Shown: piece after piece, positions 1 to 9,914 of the stretch
Position numbering within the stretch: position 1 is the first letter of the stretch
Layout of the letters: each line of letters opens with the position of its first letter
Assembly (NCBI GenBank): GCA_020849795.1
Contig: JADZFR010000003.1
Span: forward strand, 55,756 to 119,755
DNA: 64,000 nt
Reading direction: 5' to 3'
From: Planctomycetota bacterium
Lineage (GTDB): Bacteria; Planctomycetota; UBA8742; UBA2392
Notes under the pieces: model-generated
What the model was told of the DNA's origin: nothing
The model's input: only the letters and a program-made list of their open reading frames with translations
The model's database searches: none
Translations under genes and position numbers: made by a program

Positions 1-1214
1 GACTTCTCAAGCTCGTAGTTGCCGGGAGTGGCGCTGACGTAAAGCGTCTGGCGCTTGATGGCGGAGAATTCCTCAAACTTCAGGGGCCGGTTGTCGATCG
101 CGCTCGGCAGCCGGAACCCGAACTCAACCAGGATTTCCTTGCGCGCGCGGTCGCCCTTGTACATGCCGCCGATCTGGGGCACCGTCACGTGGCTTTCATC
201 CAGCATCAGCAGCGCGTTCTGGGGCAGGTAGTCCAGCAGGCAGGGTGGCGGGCTGCCCGCGGCGCGATGCTCAAAGTGGCGCGAGTAGTTCTCGATGCCC
301 TTGCAGGCGCCGACTTCGCGAATCAGCTCCAGGTCGTACTTCGTGCGCTGCTCAATACGTTGGGCCTCAAGCAGCTTGCCCCTGGTTTTGAAGTACTCGA
401 CCTGCTGCGCCAGTTCGGCTTCGATGTTCTCGAGCGCCAGGTCGAGCTTGCTTTGCGGCGTCACGTAGTGCGTGGCGGGGTAGATCGTGACCTTCTCGAG
501 CTGGCCCAGCACTTCTCCGGTCAGCGGGTCAATCTCCCAGATCGATTCCAGGTCGTCGCCGAAGAACTCAAGGCGGATCACCTTGTCTTCTTCATAGATC
601 GGAAAGACGTCCAGCACGTCGCCGCGCACGCGGTAGGTGCCGCGCTGCAGGTCGAAGTCGTTGCGGCTGTACTGGATGTCCACCAGCTTCTTGACGGCCT
701 TCTTGCGCGAGAGCGGCACGCCCTTTTCTGCGTAAAGCAACGCGCCCTGGTAAGCCTCGGGCGAGCCCAGGCCGTAGATGCACGAGACGCTGGCGACAAT
801 GATGACGTCGCGGCGGTCAAGCAGGCTGCGTGTGGCGCTGTGGCGCAGGCGGTCAATGCGCTCGTTCTGGGCGCTGTCTTTTTCAATGAATGTGTCGGTC
901 TGCGGGACGTAGGCTTCGGGCTGGTAGTAGTCGTAGTAGCTGACGAAGTACTCGACCGCGTTTTCAGGAAACAACTTCTTGAACTCGCTGAATAGCTGGG
1001 CAGCCAGCGTCTTGTTGGGCGCCATGATCAGCGCGGGCCGATTCAGTTGTTCGATCACCTTGGCCATCGTGAAGGTCTTGCCGCTGCCGGTCACGCCCAG
1101 CAGCGTCTGGAACTGCGCCCCCGTTTCAAAGCCGCGGCACAGCGCCGCAATCGCCTGCGGCTGGTCGCCGGATGGCTGGTTGGGCGAAACAAGTTTGAAC
1201 GGTTTGTCGGGCAT
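1..1214 (-). CDS. uvrB: UvrABC excinuclease subunit B (partial, N-terminal part)
   Basis: UvrB is the damage-verifying, helicase-fold subunit of the UvrABC nucleotide excision repair nuclease in the cytoplasm. Only the first 404 codons lie inside the window, so the second helicase half and the UvrC-binding tail are missing. Visible are Walker A GVTGSGKT at residues 40-47, [11 protein letters not shown] around 64-74, the damage-probing beta-hairpin [12 protein letters not shown] at 93-104 and [11 protein letters not shown] after it. The opening [19 protein letters not shown] is typical of the family and fixes the start, although no clear Shine-Dalgarno sequence precedes it. The gene is divergent from the secreted-protein gene on its right. 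Identity is certain. Confidence 0.97.
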   Translation of the reverse strand, partial: MPDKPFKLVSPNQPSGDQPQAIAALCRGFETGAQFQTLLGVTGSGKTFTMAKVIEQLNRPALIMAPNKTLAAQLFSEFKKLFPENAVEYFVSYYDYYQPEAYVPQTDTFIEKDSAQNERIDRLRHSATRSLLDRRDVIIVASVSCIYGLGSPEAYQGALLYAEKGVPLSRKKAVKKLVDIQYSRNDFDLQRGTYRVRGDVLDVFPIYEEDKVIRLEFFGDDLESIWEIDPLTGEVLGQLEKVTIYPATHYVTPQSKLDLALENIEAELAQQVEYFKTRGKLLEAQRIEQRTKYDLELIREVGACKGIENYSRHFEHRAAGSPPPCLLDYLPQNALLMLDESHVTVPQIGGMYKGDRARKEILVEFGFRLPSAIDNRPLKFEEFSAIKRQTLYVSATPGNYELEK

Positions 1215-1290
1215 CGCGGCAGCATAACAACGCTTGCGACAGGGGTGAGACAGGGCACCCGGGGCTTTGCCGATATGCACTGACGAATTC

Positions 1291-1310
1291 CCCCGAACTT
1301 ACGTTCGGGG
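1291..1310. repeat. CCCCGAAC-TTAC-GTTCGGGG hairpin repeat
   Basis: A perfect 8-bp stem with a four-base TTAC loop in the gap between two divergent genes, so it is not at a transcript end. It resembles the GC-rich stem with a GTAAG loop at 13250-13274 and a weaker one at 22324-22338. It looks like a dispersed short palindromic repeat rather than a gene-specific site. Confidence 0.5.
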
Positions 1311-1345
1311 CTGGCGGCGCATCGCAGCTCGCTACAATGCCCGCT

Positions 1346-2530
1346 ATGAAACGACTGCTGCTGATTGTGTTTGCGCTGTGCCTTTCGTCGGTGACGGTGG
1401 TCGCCAAAGAGGACGAGGTCATCACCATCGACGTGGCCAACGCCGGCAAGTTCGCCACCGCGCCGCGCGGGTTTTCGTACGAGGTCAGGCTCGCCGGCGA
1501 TTGCGCTGTGCGCGGGCCCGATGGCAAAGACGTGCCAAGCTCGTATGACAGCAAAGCCGGCAAGATGCGTTTTCTGGCCCCGGTGCCCGCCGGCGGAGGC
1601 AAGTTCACGATTCACCCCGGCGTGAAGTCCAAGGCCAAGCTGCCCGCCTGGAAGAAGGGCAAGACCGGCAACGAGGTGCGCGAGATCGACTTCGGCGGGT
1701 TGAAGGTCAAGCGCGCCAACGCGCAGCTCGAAAGCGACGTATTGAAGCTCAAACTGGACCCCGAGGCCGAGATTCACGGGCGCCTCGAAATCACGGCGCT
1801 GAAGGGGAGCTACAAACTGGAACTCAGCCCGCTGGGCCAGATTTACGGCTGTATTGACGACTTGAAGCACCTGGCGGGCGCAAGGGCCGACGAAAACAGC
1901 GCTACCGGCCAGCCGGACAACGAGCAGTTGTTCGCGATTTTCGCCGTGCCCGAAAAGGCCACGATCATTGAGCCCAACCCGTTCCAGCGCAGGCTGCGCG
2001 TGGATTGCGTTGACTTCGCGCGCAAGAACAACAAAGAGCTGCTCGACCTGTACGACGAGTACGCCTACGAAGTGACGCTGACGTGGGGCAGCCCCGTGGT
2101 CACAATCCAGTGCTTTCGCAAGCAGACGAAAGAATACTACAACCACAACGGCGTGAACCTGAACGAGTTTTACATCGACGGTTTTCCCGTGCAGTTGCAA
2201 CTGCCATCGCAGGATGAGCCCAAGGACGAAAGCACCACCGGGCCGGGCACGATTCTGAACATCAAGTTCGAGGATTTCCTGCTGGTCGGCAACAAGGGCA
2301 GCACGACCATCATCCACCAGCCGGACTTCAAGAAACTGGGCATCGAGGGCCCGTGCCTGATCGCCAAAGACGACCGCATCATGACCGTGATCAGCCAGAC
2401 CTGGCACCAGGGCTGGCGCGCCTACCGCATCAAGGCGGGCGACTGCAACGACACCATGAACCTGGTGTGCGACCTCAAGGGCGAAAAGAAATTCGCCGAC
2501 TGGATCACAGAACTCAAGCCGGCCGAATAA
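1346..2530 (+). CDS. secreted protein of unknown function
   Basis: Unrecognised 394-residue protein. It opens with a clear Sec signal peptide (MKRLLLIVFALCLSSVTVVA, cleavage likely near residue 20) and has no later membrane segment, so export to the periplasm or cell surface is likely. The mature part is rich in charged residues and has scattered cysteines that could form disulphides (IYGCIDDLKH, GPCLIAKDD, GDCNDTMNLVCDLKG). An ATG nine bases upstream (1337) is possible, but the signal peptide fits the start chosen here. No strong Shine-Dalgarno is visible. Its stop codon directly abuts the stop codon of the convergent nuoF gene, leaving no room for a separate terminator. No function is proposed. 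Confidence 0.75.
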   Translation: MKRLLLIVFALCLSSVTVVAKEDEVITIDVANAGKFATAPRGFSYEVRLAGDCAVRGPDGKDVPSSYDSKAGKMRFLAPVPAGGGKFTIHPGVKSKAKLPAWKKGKTGNEVREIDFGGLKVKRANAQLESDVLKLKLDPEAEIHGRLEITALKGSYKLELSPLGQIYGCIDDLKHLAGARADENSATGQPDNEQLFAIFAVPEKATIIEPNPFQRRLRVDCVDFARKNNKELLDLYDEYAYEVTLTWGSPVVTIQCFRKQTKEYYNHNGVNLNEFYIDGFPVQLQLPSQDEPKDESTTGPGTILNIKFEDFLLVGNKGSTTIIHQPDFKKLGIEGPCLIAKDDRIMTVISQTWHQGWRAYRIKAGDCNDTMNLVCDLKGEKKFADWITELKPAE

Positions 2531-3856
2531 TCAAGCGTGGGCCAGCGCAAGGTGCTCGGGCGCTTTGAACTTGCCGGGCTCGGTGGCGGTCTGGCACTTG
2601 TGATGCTTGATGTGGTATTCGAACTCGTCGCGGAACTTGGCGACGTAGCTCTGCACCGGCATTACAAGGCTGTCAGCCAAAAAGCAGATGGTGCGGCCCT
2701 TGATCATCACGCACACCTCGTTCAGCAGGTCGGCGTCGCCTTCTTTGCCGTGGCCGAACTCGAGGCGGTGGCACAGCTTTTCCAGCCAGCCCAGACCCTC
2801 GCGGCAGGGCGTGCACTGGCCACAGCTTTCGTGGTGATAGAAGCGCGCGAGGTTCAGCAGTGCGTTCACGATGCACGTCTCGTCATTGAAGACAATCATG
2901 CCCGCACTGCCCAGAAAGCTGCCCGCGGCGCGAATGCTGTCAAAGTCGGCGGGCGTGTCGATCTGGTCGGGCGTCATGATCGGCATGCTGCTGCCGCCGG
3001 GAATGATGCCCTTGATGTTGCCAACGGGGCCGCCGGCGTAGTCGTAAATGATCTCGCGCAACGTGGTACCGAGAGCCACTTCGTACAAACCCGGCTTCTT
3101 CACATGCCCGCTGACGCAGAACAGTTTTGGGCCCGGCCCACTTTCGGGGCCGATCTTTTTGAACCAGTCGGCGCCGTGGGCCACGATGTGCATCACGCAG
3201 GCGATGGTCTCGACGTTGTTGATGATCGTCGGGTAGCGGAAGTAGCCTTCCACGGCTGGAAATGGCGGCTTGATTTTGGGGTACGCGCGCTGGCCTTCGG
3301 CGGCCGACAGCAGGCCGGTTTCTTCGCCGCAGATATAGGCGCCGGCGCCGCCAATCACCGTGATATCAAGCGCGAACTTGCCCAGCCCCAGCACGTTCTG
3401 GCCCAGGATGCCGGCTTTGTAGCATTCGTCGATGGCGGCTTGCATGCGCTTGATTTCGCGCACGAACTCGCCGCGCACAAAGATGTAGGCGTGATGGCTC
3501 TGGATCGCCCAGCAGGCGCAGATCATGGACTCGATCAGGCTGTGCGGGTCATAGGCCATGATCGCGCGGTCTTTGAACGTGCCGGGCTCAGACTCGTCGG
3601 CGTTGACCGCCAGGTAGCGCGGCTTGCCGTTTTCAGGCAGGAACGACCACTTCACACCGGCTGGAAAGCCTGCGCCGCCGCGGCCGCGCAGGTTGCTCTT
3701 TTTGACTTCGTCGACCAGCGCCTTGGGCTGAAAGCTGTTGATTGCCTTCTTGGCGGTCTCGTAACCGTAGTGCCCGCCGCGCGAGCGATAGTGCTGGAGC
3801 GTCCACGAGTTGGGCTCGTTGAAGTACTTGCTGAGGATGGGTTCAAACTTGGCCAT
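2531..3856 (-). CDS. nuoF: NADH-quinone oxidoreductase subunit F (NADH/FMN-binding subunit)
   Basis: NuoF takes electrons from NADH onto FMN and passes them to the N3 [4Fe-4S] cluster at the tip of the peripheral arm of respiratory complex I. At 441 residues it has the usual length. It shows the FMN-site glycine stretch LRGRGGAGFPAGVKW (56-70), the nucleotide-site NADESEPGTFKDR (85-97) and cluster ligands Cys345, Cys348, Cys351 (ESCGQCTPCREG) and Cys391 (GRTICFLAD). AGAAGG 7-8 nt before the ATG supports the start. No nuoE, nuoG or other complex I gene is adjacent, so this is an orphan copy here. A formate dehydrogenase or hydrogenase diaphorase subunit is a less likely alternative. Confidence 0.93.
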   Translation of the reverse strand: MAKFEPILSKYFNEPNSWTLQHYRSRGGHYGYETAKKAINSFQPKALVDEVKKSNLRGRGGAGFPAGVKWSFLPENGKPRYLAVNADESEPGTFKDRAIMAYDPHSLIESMICACWAIQSHHAYIFVRGEFVREIKRMQAAIDECYKAGILGQNVLGLGKFALDITVIGGAGAYICGEETGLLSAAEGQRAYPKIKPPFPAVEGYFRYPTIINNVETIACVMHIVAHGADWFKKIGPESGPGPKLFCVSGHVKKPGLYEVALGTTLREIIYDYAGGPVGNIKGIIPGGSSMPIMTPDQIDTPADFDSIRAAGSFLGSAGMIVFNDETCIVNALLNLARFYHHESCGQCTPCREGLGWLEKLCHRLEFGHGKEGDADLLNEVCVMIKGRTICFLADSLVMPVQSYVAKFRDEFEYHIKHHKCQTATEPGKFKAPEHLALAHA

Positions 3857-3912
3857 GGCTGTGCCTTCTGGTTGATCGCGGGCACGTTACCACGGCGGAC
3901 AGGCCGTTCAAC

Positions 3913-5712
3913 CTATTCGGCAGTCTCGGCGGGCATGTCCGGCAGCGGCGGCACGCCGGCCTTGCTGCAGGCCGTGCGCATCGTCTCAATCACTTGAGCC
4001 AACAAGCCGGCGGATCCTCGCTCTCGCAGTTGTGCCATCGCGCGCCGCCAGGTTTCCTTGCCAGCCTCACCACGTGAGCGTACCCAATGGCAGATGCCTG
4101 CATGGCACAGGATTTCAGGCGCGTTGCGCAATTCACCGATGCGGTCTACCAGTGCTGCCGCATGGGCGAAACGCGGCTCGGCCAAGTCCGCGCGGCCAGT
4201 GAGCAGGTACAGAATCCCCAGCTTGTTGCTCGATGCAGCCTCCGGGCCCAGGGCAAGGCATTCGTGGTGCACAGCCACCGCTTGCAGCAGCAGTTGCTCC
4301 GCCTTGAGCGCATCGCCTGTCCGGAGGTGGAGCAAGCCCAGGTTGGCCAGCCCGTCACCCTCGAATCGACGCGCCCCCATCTCGCGATTCACGGTCAATG
4401 CCTGCTCAAGTGCCTGCCGCGCCTCCTCGAGTCTGCGGGTCTTCAGGTACAGCTCGCCGAGATAGCCGCGCGTCACGCCTTCCATGCGGCGGTCCCGGAT
4501 TCGCTGCGCCCTAGTCAGGGCCGAGCGCAACGTCTGCTCTGCCGCTTCGAATTGGCCTCGTTCCATCTGGATCAGGCCCAGCGTGGCGTGCCCGAAGACG
4601 AACGCATTCGGCATGCTGACCTCGTTCAGCACGGCCAGCGACTCCCGGATTGTCGCTTCCGCCCGGTCAAGCCGCCCCGTGGACTGGTAAAGCACGGCGA
4701 GGTTGGAGTTGCTGGATACCTGCAATCTCTGCAAGCCCAGTTGACGCGCAAGGGCCCCGGCAATGGCGTAGGTTTCTTCAGCCCGGGCATACTCTCCCCG
4801 AGCGCCATGGATGTCCGCGAGCGCGGCAAGGGCTGCTGCCTCCACGCGACGATTTCCTGTGGCGCGCAGAATTTCAAGGGCTTGCTGGCAGGCGGCTTCG
4901 GCCTTGTCCGGGTGCCCTGTCATTCGGTAGGCCTGGGCCACCCCAAGCAGAGACGTGCCTTCGCCGTCTTTGTCGCCGCACTCATGGAGCACCCGGGCCG
5001 ACTCGACACTTACCTGCAGTGCGTCCTGCAGCTCACCGACGCGCAGGTGACTCGCGCCGATGCTGCCCAGTACCTGTCCTTCACCGCGGCGGTTGCCGGC
5101 ATGGCGATGCATCTCCAGCGCCTGACTCATGGTCTCCTTTGCCTGCTCCAGGCGTCCGGTCTGGTCGTACACCAGTCCCAGGTTCGATCGCACCAGCGCT
5201 TCATGCCAGAGACTGCCGGCCTTGACTTGCGCCTCCAGGGCTTCGTTCAGCAGCGGCTCGGCCTCGCCCAGACGGCCAACCTGTGCCAGCAAAATGGCAG
5301 CGCGCCGCAGTGCCTCTCCGCGGGCCACGCCGACAAGGTCCTGGGCAAGTGTTCTCCATAACTGTACGGCCTGGTCCACGACGAAAGCGCGCGAGCAGTA
5401 TTCCGCCGCGCGGTGCAGGTAGAGTCTTTGAACAGACCTCAGTTCGTGCATATTCGCACCGGATTCCTCCAGCGCGAACGTCAGGTGCGTCAGCAGCTCG
5501 GCTGCAACGGAATCTGCCGGGTGTGACGGCATGGATACCGCGTCGCGCGCATCCAGCGCCGGCGGCTGCGGTGCGCGGCCGCCGAATGCCTGCTCGATCA
5601 ACTGGAATGCGAGGCGGTGCAGCCGCGCGCGATCTCCGCGGGTCTGCAACTGGTACGCGGCATCGCGCAGCAGCGCATGGCGAAACAGGTAGGCGGTTTC
5701 CGCGCTGGTCAC
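3913..5712 (-). CDS. TPR-repeat protein (paralogue A)
   Basis: A 599-residue solenoid of tetratricopeptide repeats of the kinesin-light-chain type, such as LGLVYDQTGRLEQAKETMSQAL and LGSIGASHLRVGELQDALQ, a fold used for protein-protein contacts. The front carries AYLFRHALLRDAAYQLQ, a motif that in large kinase/cyclase-ATPase-TPR proteins follows the P-loop ATPase domain; here the ATPase part is absent. The GTG start overlaps the TGA of the upstream paralogue by 4 bp (GTGA), so translation is probably coupled. Longer readings in the same frame run back into the neighbouring gene and are rejected. Its C-terminus (ACSKAGVPPLPD) matches that of paralogue B (ACLAAGFPPLDG), which indicates a tandem duplication. 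Partner unknown. Confidence 0.85.
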   Translation of the reverse strand: MTSAETAYLFRHALLRDAAYQLQTRGDRARLHRLAFQLIEQAFGGRAPQPPALDARDAVSMPSHPADSVAAELLTHLTFALEESGANMHELRSVQRLYLHRAAEYCSRAFVVDQAVQLWRTLAQDLVGVARGEALRRAAILLAQVGRLGEAEPLLNEALEAQVKAGSLWHEALVRSNLGLVYDQTGRLEQAKETMSQALEMHRHAGNRRGEGQVLGSIGASHLRVGELQDALQVSVESARVLHECGDKDGEGTSLLGVAQAYRMTGHPDKAEAACQQALEILRATGNRRVEAAALAALADIHGARGEYARAEETYAIAGALARQLGLQRLQVSSNSNLAVLYQSTGRLDRAEATIRESLAVLNEVSMPNAFVFGHATLGLIQMERGQFEAAEQTLRSALTRAQRIRDRRMEGVTRGYLGELYLKTRRLEEARQALEQALTVNREMGARRFEGDGLANLGLLHLRTGDALKAEQLLLQAVAVHHECLALGPEAASSNKLGILYLLTGRADLAEPRFAHAAALVDRIGELRNAPEILCHAGICHWVRSRGEAGKETWRRAMAQLRERGSAGLLAQVIETMRTACSKAGVPPLPDMPAETAE

Positions 5713-7475
5713 TCGGCGCCTCCATCCAGCGGTGGAAATCCGGCCGCAAGGCAGGCCTCGCGCATGCGCGCGATCTTGTTCTGCAGTAACTGCCGGCCGC
5801 CGGGTGGGGACAGCAGGTGCACTCCGTTCTTCCACGCCTCGCGCGCCGCAGTCTCGCGCCCGCCCAGCAGCGCAAAGATTGCCGTGTCGCAAAGCAATTC
5901 ACCCTGCGTGAACACGCTGCCGACTTCGGTGGCGAGGGCGAGTGCGCGCGACAGCGAACTCTCAGCCTCGTCCCGTCGTCCGTTGCGCCAGTGCAACTGC
6001 GCCAAGCCCGCAAGTGCGATGGACTCAGAGCGGCGATTGCCGACTTCGCGGTGCACTGCCAGCGCCTGCGTGAACAGATCCTCGGCTTCCGTCGTGCGCC
6101 CCGTTTCCAGGCACACGCTTGCCAGGTTGTACAGCGTCACACCCTCAAAACGCCTGGACCGGGTTTCGCGCGCGACCTGCAGCGCCTCGCGGTACATTTG
6201 CTCGGCTTCCGCACTTCGGCCCGTCGCGTTGTACAGCCCCGCAATATTCGCAAGCGAGATTGCCTCCTGTGCCCGGTGCCCGGTCTGCCGCAGCAGAGCC
6301 AGGGATTCAACGTGCAGCTGCTCGGCCTTGGCCAGGTTGCCCGCCTGCTCGTGTGCGATCGCAAGGTTGCCCAGCACGGTAGCCTGGTACAGGCGGTCCC
6401 CTGTCTCGCGGTGGGTCGCCAGCGCCGCCTGCAGGTACTGCACTTCCAGTTCCGTCCGGGCCGTGTCGCCGAACACGCGGGCCAGGCTGCTGGTGATGTA
6501 GCCTTCAATGCGCCGATTTCCGGCTTCACGGGCCAACTGCAGCGCTTGGCGGAACAGGCGCTCGGCCGCTTCGGCGTTTCCCATGTCGTGCGCGTTGGCG
6601 CCTCCAATGGCCAGGGCAAGCGCCTGGCCGCCTCGGTCGCCTGCTTCGCGCACGCGCGCGATCACTTCGTTGTTGAGCTTGTCCGACTGCTCAATGCGAC
6701 CGGTCTCGCGATAGACCGCGACCAGGTTGCCAAGCGCGCGCGTCTCGCCGGCGTGGTTGCCCAGTTCGCGCCACACGGCCAACGCCTCGCGGTTCAGCTT
6801 CTCCGCATCTTCCATGCGGCCGCGGGAACGGTGGACGTTTGCCAGGTTTCCCAGCGCATCAGCCAGCGTGCCGCGTTCTCCGCAGCCGCGCAGCAACGCA
6901 ACTGCGCGCTCGCCGGCTTCCTCGGCCTGCGCGACGCGACCCAGGTGCAACAGGATTGTGCACGCGTCACTGTTCGCCGCGCCCTCGCCACGGCTGTCCG
7001 ATGCCTCGCGCCCCGACTGCTCGGCCAGCGCCAGTGCAGCTTCCAGCCGCCCGCTATCACGCGCAACTGCCGCCTGGCGCAGCAGTGCCTGCGCTCGGCG
7101 CGGGCCCGCCAGCCGACTGGCGAGATCGCCCCACATGCGCATGGCTGTGTCATTCCGAAACTGCCGCTGCGCGACTTCGGCAGCGCGCCGGAGGTACCGC
7201 AGCAAAGCGGTTTGCAGCGGATGGTCTGACTGACCTGCCAGAGACTCGGCAGCGTGGCGCGCCAGTTCTTCCGCTGCCGCATCGGTGGGGTGGCTTTGCC
7301 ACGGGTCGCGCGGGCCCCATTGCCACGCGGGCTCCGGCGCCGGGCCGCCGAACAGCTGCTCAATCAAATGAAATGCCAACTCATGCAGGCGGGTCCGGTC
7401 GGACGGCACGTGCAGTTCGTATGCAGCGTCGCGCATCAGCGCGTGGCGGAACACGTAGGCGGCCTCTGCGTCCAT
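5709..7475 (-). CDS. TPR-repeat protein (paralogue B)
   Basis: A 588-residue TPR solenoid, tandem paralogue of the downstream gene. It starts MDAEAAYVFRHALMRDAAYE with the same front motif and shows about ten TPR units (LGNLANVHRSRGRMEDAEKL, LGNLVAVYRETGRIEQSDKL and others). Like its relatives it lacks any ATPase or kinase domain ahead of the motif. It follows the nitric-oxide reductase stop by 24 nt, so the reductase and both TPR genes are probably co-transcribed leftward. Whether the TPR proteins act with the reductase is unknown. TPR identity is clear; the biological role cannot be read from the sequence. Confidence 0.87.
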   Translation of the reverse strand: MDAEAAYVFRHALMRDAAYELHVPSDRTRLHELAFHLIEQLFGGPAPEPAWQWGPRDPWQSHPTDAAAEELARHAAESLAGQSDHPLQTALLRYLRRAAEVAQRQFRNDTAMRMWGDLASRLAGPRRAQALLRQAAVARDSGRLEAALALAEQSGREASDSRGEGAANSDACTILLHLGRVAQAEEAGERAVALLRGCGERGTLADALGNLANVHRSRGRMEDAEKLNREALAVWRELGNHAGETRALGNLVAVYRETGRIEQSDKLNNEVIARVREAGDRGGQALALAIGGANAHDMGNAEAAERLFRQALQLAREAGNRRIEGYITSSLARVFGDTARTELEVQYLQAALATHRETGDRLYQATVLGNLAIAHEQAGNLAKAEQLHVESLALLRQTGHRAQEAISLANIAGLYNATGRSAEAEQMYREALQVARETRSRRFEGVTLYNLASVCLETGRTTEAEDLFTQALAVHREVGNRRSESIALAGLAQLHWRNGRRDEAESSLSRALALATEVGSVFTQGELLCDTAIFALLGGRETAAREAWKNGVHLLSPPGGRQLLQNKIARMREACLAAGFPPLDGGAE

Positions 7476-7499
7476 GGCGCGATTGTAAGTTGCGCGCGC

Positions 7500-9914
7500 C
7501 TAGTCGTCGAAGTCCGACCACACTCTCGAGTCGCGGTCGACTTCGGTGTCGTAGACGTCCCATTCGCCGGTGTCGTCGTCCACCTCGGGTACCATCTTGC
7601 GCCACCGCGACAGCACAAACCACACCAGCGGCAGTACCCCGCCCACCAGGAACACTGTTCCACCGATCGAGCGCAGATAAATCAGCCGCGACCAGAAGGT
7701 GCCCGTTACCACTTCCTGCGTCCGCGCCTTCCACAGGCCTTCCTCGAGCACGACCAGCACCTGGTGCATGCCCAGCGGAAACAGCGCCAGCACCATCATC
7801 ATGACCAGCCCGATCTGCAGCGACCAGAACACCACCCGGATCAGCCCTGCGTTCCAGGCCGAGCGCCGGAACAGGTGCTGACAGCAGAACAGCATGCCCG
7901 CGATTGCAACGTTGCCCTTCACGCCGAACATTGCTGCGTGCGCGTGGTTGCCGGTCAGCCAGGTGCCGTGCTCGTAGTAGTTCACGATCGGCAGGTTGAT
8001 CATTGAGCCGAACACGCCCGCGCCGAAGATGTTCCAGAAGTTCACGGCCAGAATAAACAGCCACACGCCGTCCATGACCACCACCTGCCGGCCCTCGACG
8101 GCAAAGGCGTCGGCGCGTTTGAGCTCAAGACGGGTGCGCCAGGCGTCCAGCGTCAGCAGCAGCAGCGGCAGCACCTGCAGTGTCGAGAACACCGAGCCCA
8201 GCGCGATGATCGGTGTCGGCTTGGCAATCCAGTAAAAGTTGTGCGAGATGCCCACCAGCGCCGTAAGCAGGAACAGCATCACTGCCAGGAAGATCACGCG
8301 CTCGGCCATCGCGCGGCGGATCACGCCCATCTGCACCAGCATGTAGCCCACCACCACGGTGGTGAACACCTCAAAGGTCGCCTCGACCCACATGTGCACG
8401 ACCATCCAGCGCCAGAAGTCAGAAATCGCGAAATTGGTCTGCGGCCGCACCAGCAAACCGAAGAACAAAAACGCGACCATGATGCTGCTGCCATACAGCA
8501 GCCATGACGGCACCGACCAGATGTTGCTGCGGTTCAGCCACGGGCGCACGGAGCGGTAAATGATCACGATCCAGAGCACAAAGGCGCCCAGCATCATGAT
8601 CTGCCACAGGCGACCGAGTTCCATGAACTCCCAGCCCTGACTGCCAAGCCAGTAGGCCAGTTGTTCGTTCAGGTAGCCTTTGGGGCCCAGATAGATGCCG
8701 AACAGTACGCCCGCACCCACCAGAATGCCCAGCCAGAACAGCAGGTTGATCAGCGCGCGCTGGCCTCGCGGCACTTTTGAGAGATCGGCCAGGAAGAAAA
8801 TGGTGTAGCCGATCCAGCAGATGAAGAACCAGAAGATCTGAAGGATCACGTGCCAGCTGCGTACCACCGTGATCGGCAGAATCTGCGCGATGTCGAGGCC
8901 CAACAGGCGGTCGGAGCGCACGAAGTCGTTGGCGCTCAACACTCCCGCCAGCACCTGCACCAGGAACACGATCATCGCAAAGGCAAAGAACTTGTAGACC
9001 AGTCGCTGGGTGGGTCGCACGTGCGCGGCGCCGGATTCAAGGTCGGCCGTGGTCAGGGCGGGGGTTGTTCCGGCTTCGAAGGGGTCGCCGATGTTGCGCA
9101 ACTGGCCGTAGACGTACAGCACCGCGCCGATGCCAAGGAACAGCGCAAGGATGGATAGAATGCTCCACAGGATCGTCGCCTGGGTGGGGGAGTTGCCGAC
9201 GGCCGGGTCGTAGGGCCAGTTGTGGGTGTAGCTGTAGTCTTCGCCGGGGCGCTGGGCTGCGGCCACCCAGCCGCCCCAGTAGAAGTAGGCGGTCAGGGTG
9301 CGGATGTCATCCGGGTCCGAGATGTAGTTGGTGGGGTGCAGCGCTTCGGGGTATTCGGGGTCCGTGAACACGCGTGTGTAGTGGGTGACCAGCTCGGTAT
9401 AGGCCTGCGCCTGGGCATCGGTGATCGTGATGCGTCCGGAGTCCTCGTCCCAGCCGTTCTGGCGCAGTTCGCGCTTCACGCGGGCGGCGATGGCATCGCG
9501 GTCGGCCTGCGTGAGTTCGCCTTCAGCAGTTTTCGCGGCCTCGTAGTAAGCGGTCATGCTGACCGCCGTATGGTGCAGCGCCTCGGCGGTAAAGTCCGGC
9601 CCGCGCTCTGCGCCGTCGCCCCAGAACGAGCCGTAGCTCATGAGTGCGCGCAGATGGAAGACTTCCTTGCCGCGGTTGATGTCTTCGACTGTGAAGACGG
9701 TCTTGCCTTCAGGCGTGACGAAGTCGGCAATGGGGGGCGCGCCCTTGTAGGTTTCCAGGCCCAGGTAGCCGACGCCGATGATGCTGACGGCGGCCACGAA
9801 CAGAATGTGAATGGGCCAGTACTTCTTCTGTACCAGCACCTTTGAGAAGCCGATGGCCTTGACAGCGCGCGCCGCGCGCCCGGAAGGCAGTTCCGGTCTC
9901 GAACCTGCGGCCAT
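7500..9914 (-). CDS. norB: quinol-dependent nitric-oxide reductase (qNOR)
   Basis: Heme-copper-oxidase-family membrane enzyme reducing 2 NO to N2O with electrons from quinol. At 804 residues it has the qNOR architecture: an N-terminal membrane anchor, a large periplasmic domain without any CxxCH heme-c site, then about 12-13 membrane helices. Family residues are visible: HMWVEATFEVF with the NOR-type glutamate, SWHVILQIFWFF, HNFYWIAKPTP and the histidine pair NHAHAAMFG. The ATG chosen here has GGAGG 5 nt upstream; an ATG six codons earlier (9932) has poor spacing. No norC or norQ/D genes adjoin it. No FNR/NnrR-type palindrome is evident upstream. The gene can serve denitrification or NO detoxification. 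Confidence 0.92.
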   Translation of the reverse strand: MAAGSRPELPSGRAARAVKAIGFSKVLVQKKYWPIHILFVAAVSIIGVGYLGLETYKGAPPIADFVTPEGKTVFTVEDINRGKEVFHLRALMSYGSFWGDGAERGPDFTAEALHHTAVSMTAYYEAAKTAEGELTQADRDAIAARVKRELRQNGWDEDSGRITITDAQAQAYTELVTHYTRVFTDPEYPEALHPTNYISDPDDIRTLTAYFYWGGWVAAAQRPGEDYSYTHNWPYDPAVGNSPTQATILWSILSILALFLGIGAVLYVYGQLRNIGDPFEAGTTPALTTADLESGAAHVRPTQRLVYKFFAFAMIVFLVQVLAGVLSANDFVRSDRLLGLDIAQILPITVVRSWHVILQIFWFFICWIGYTIFFLADLSKVPRGQRALINLLFWLGILVGAGVLFGIYLGPKGYLNEQLAYWLGSQGWEFMELGRLWQIMMLGAFVLWIVIIYRSVRPWLNRSNIWSVPSWLLYGSSIMVAFLFFGLLVRPQTNFAISDFWRWMVVHMWVEATFEVFTTVVVGYMLVQMGVIRRAMAERVIFLAVMLFLLTALVGISHNFYWIAKPTPIIALGSVFSTLQVLPLLLLTLDAWRTRLELKRADAFAVEGRQVVVMDGVWLFILAVNFWNIFGAGVFGSMINLPIVNYYEHGTWLTGNHAHAAMFGVKGNVAIAGMLFCCQHLFRRSAWNAGLIRVVFWSLQIGLVMMMVLALFPLGMHQVLVVLEEGLWKARTQEVVTGTFWSRLIYLRSIGGTVFLVGGVLPLVWFVLSRWRKMVPEVDDDTGEWDVYDTEVDRDSRVWSDFDD

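Noticed and set aside
2537..3997. 486-codon rightward reading frame opposite nuoF
   Set aside because: Exact antisense of nuoF; composition is Ala/Val/Gly-rich with no domain. High GC3 produces long shadow frames here.
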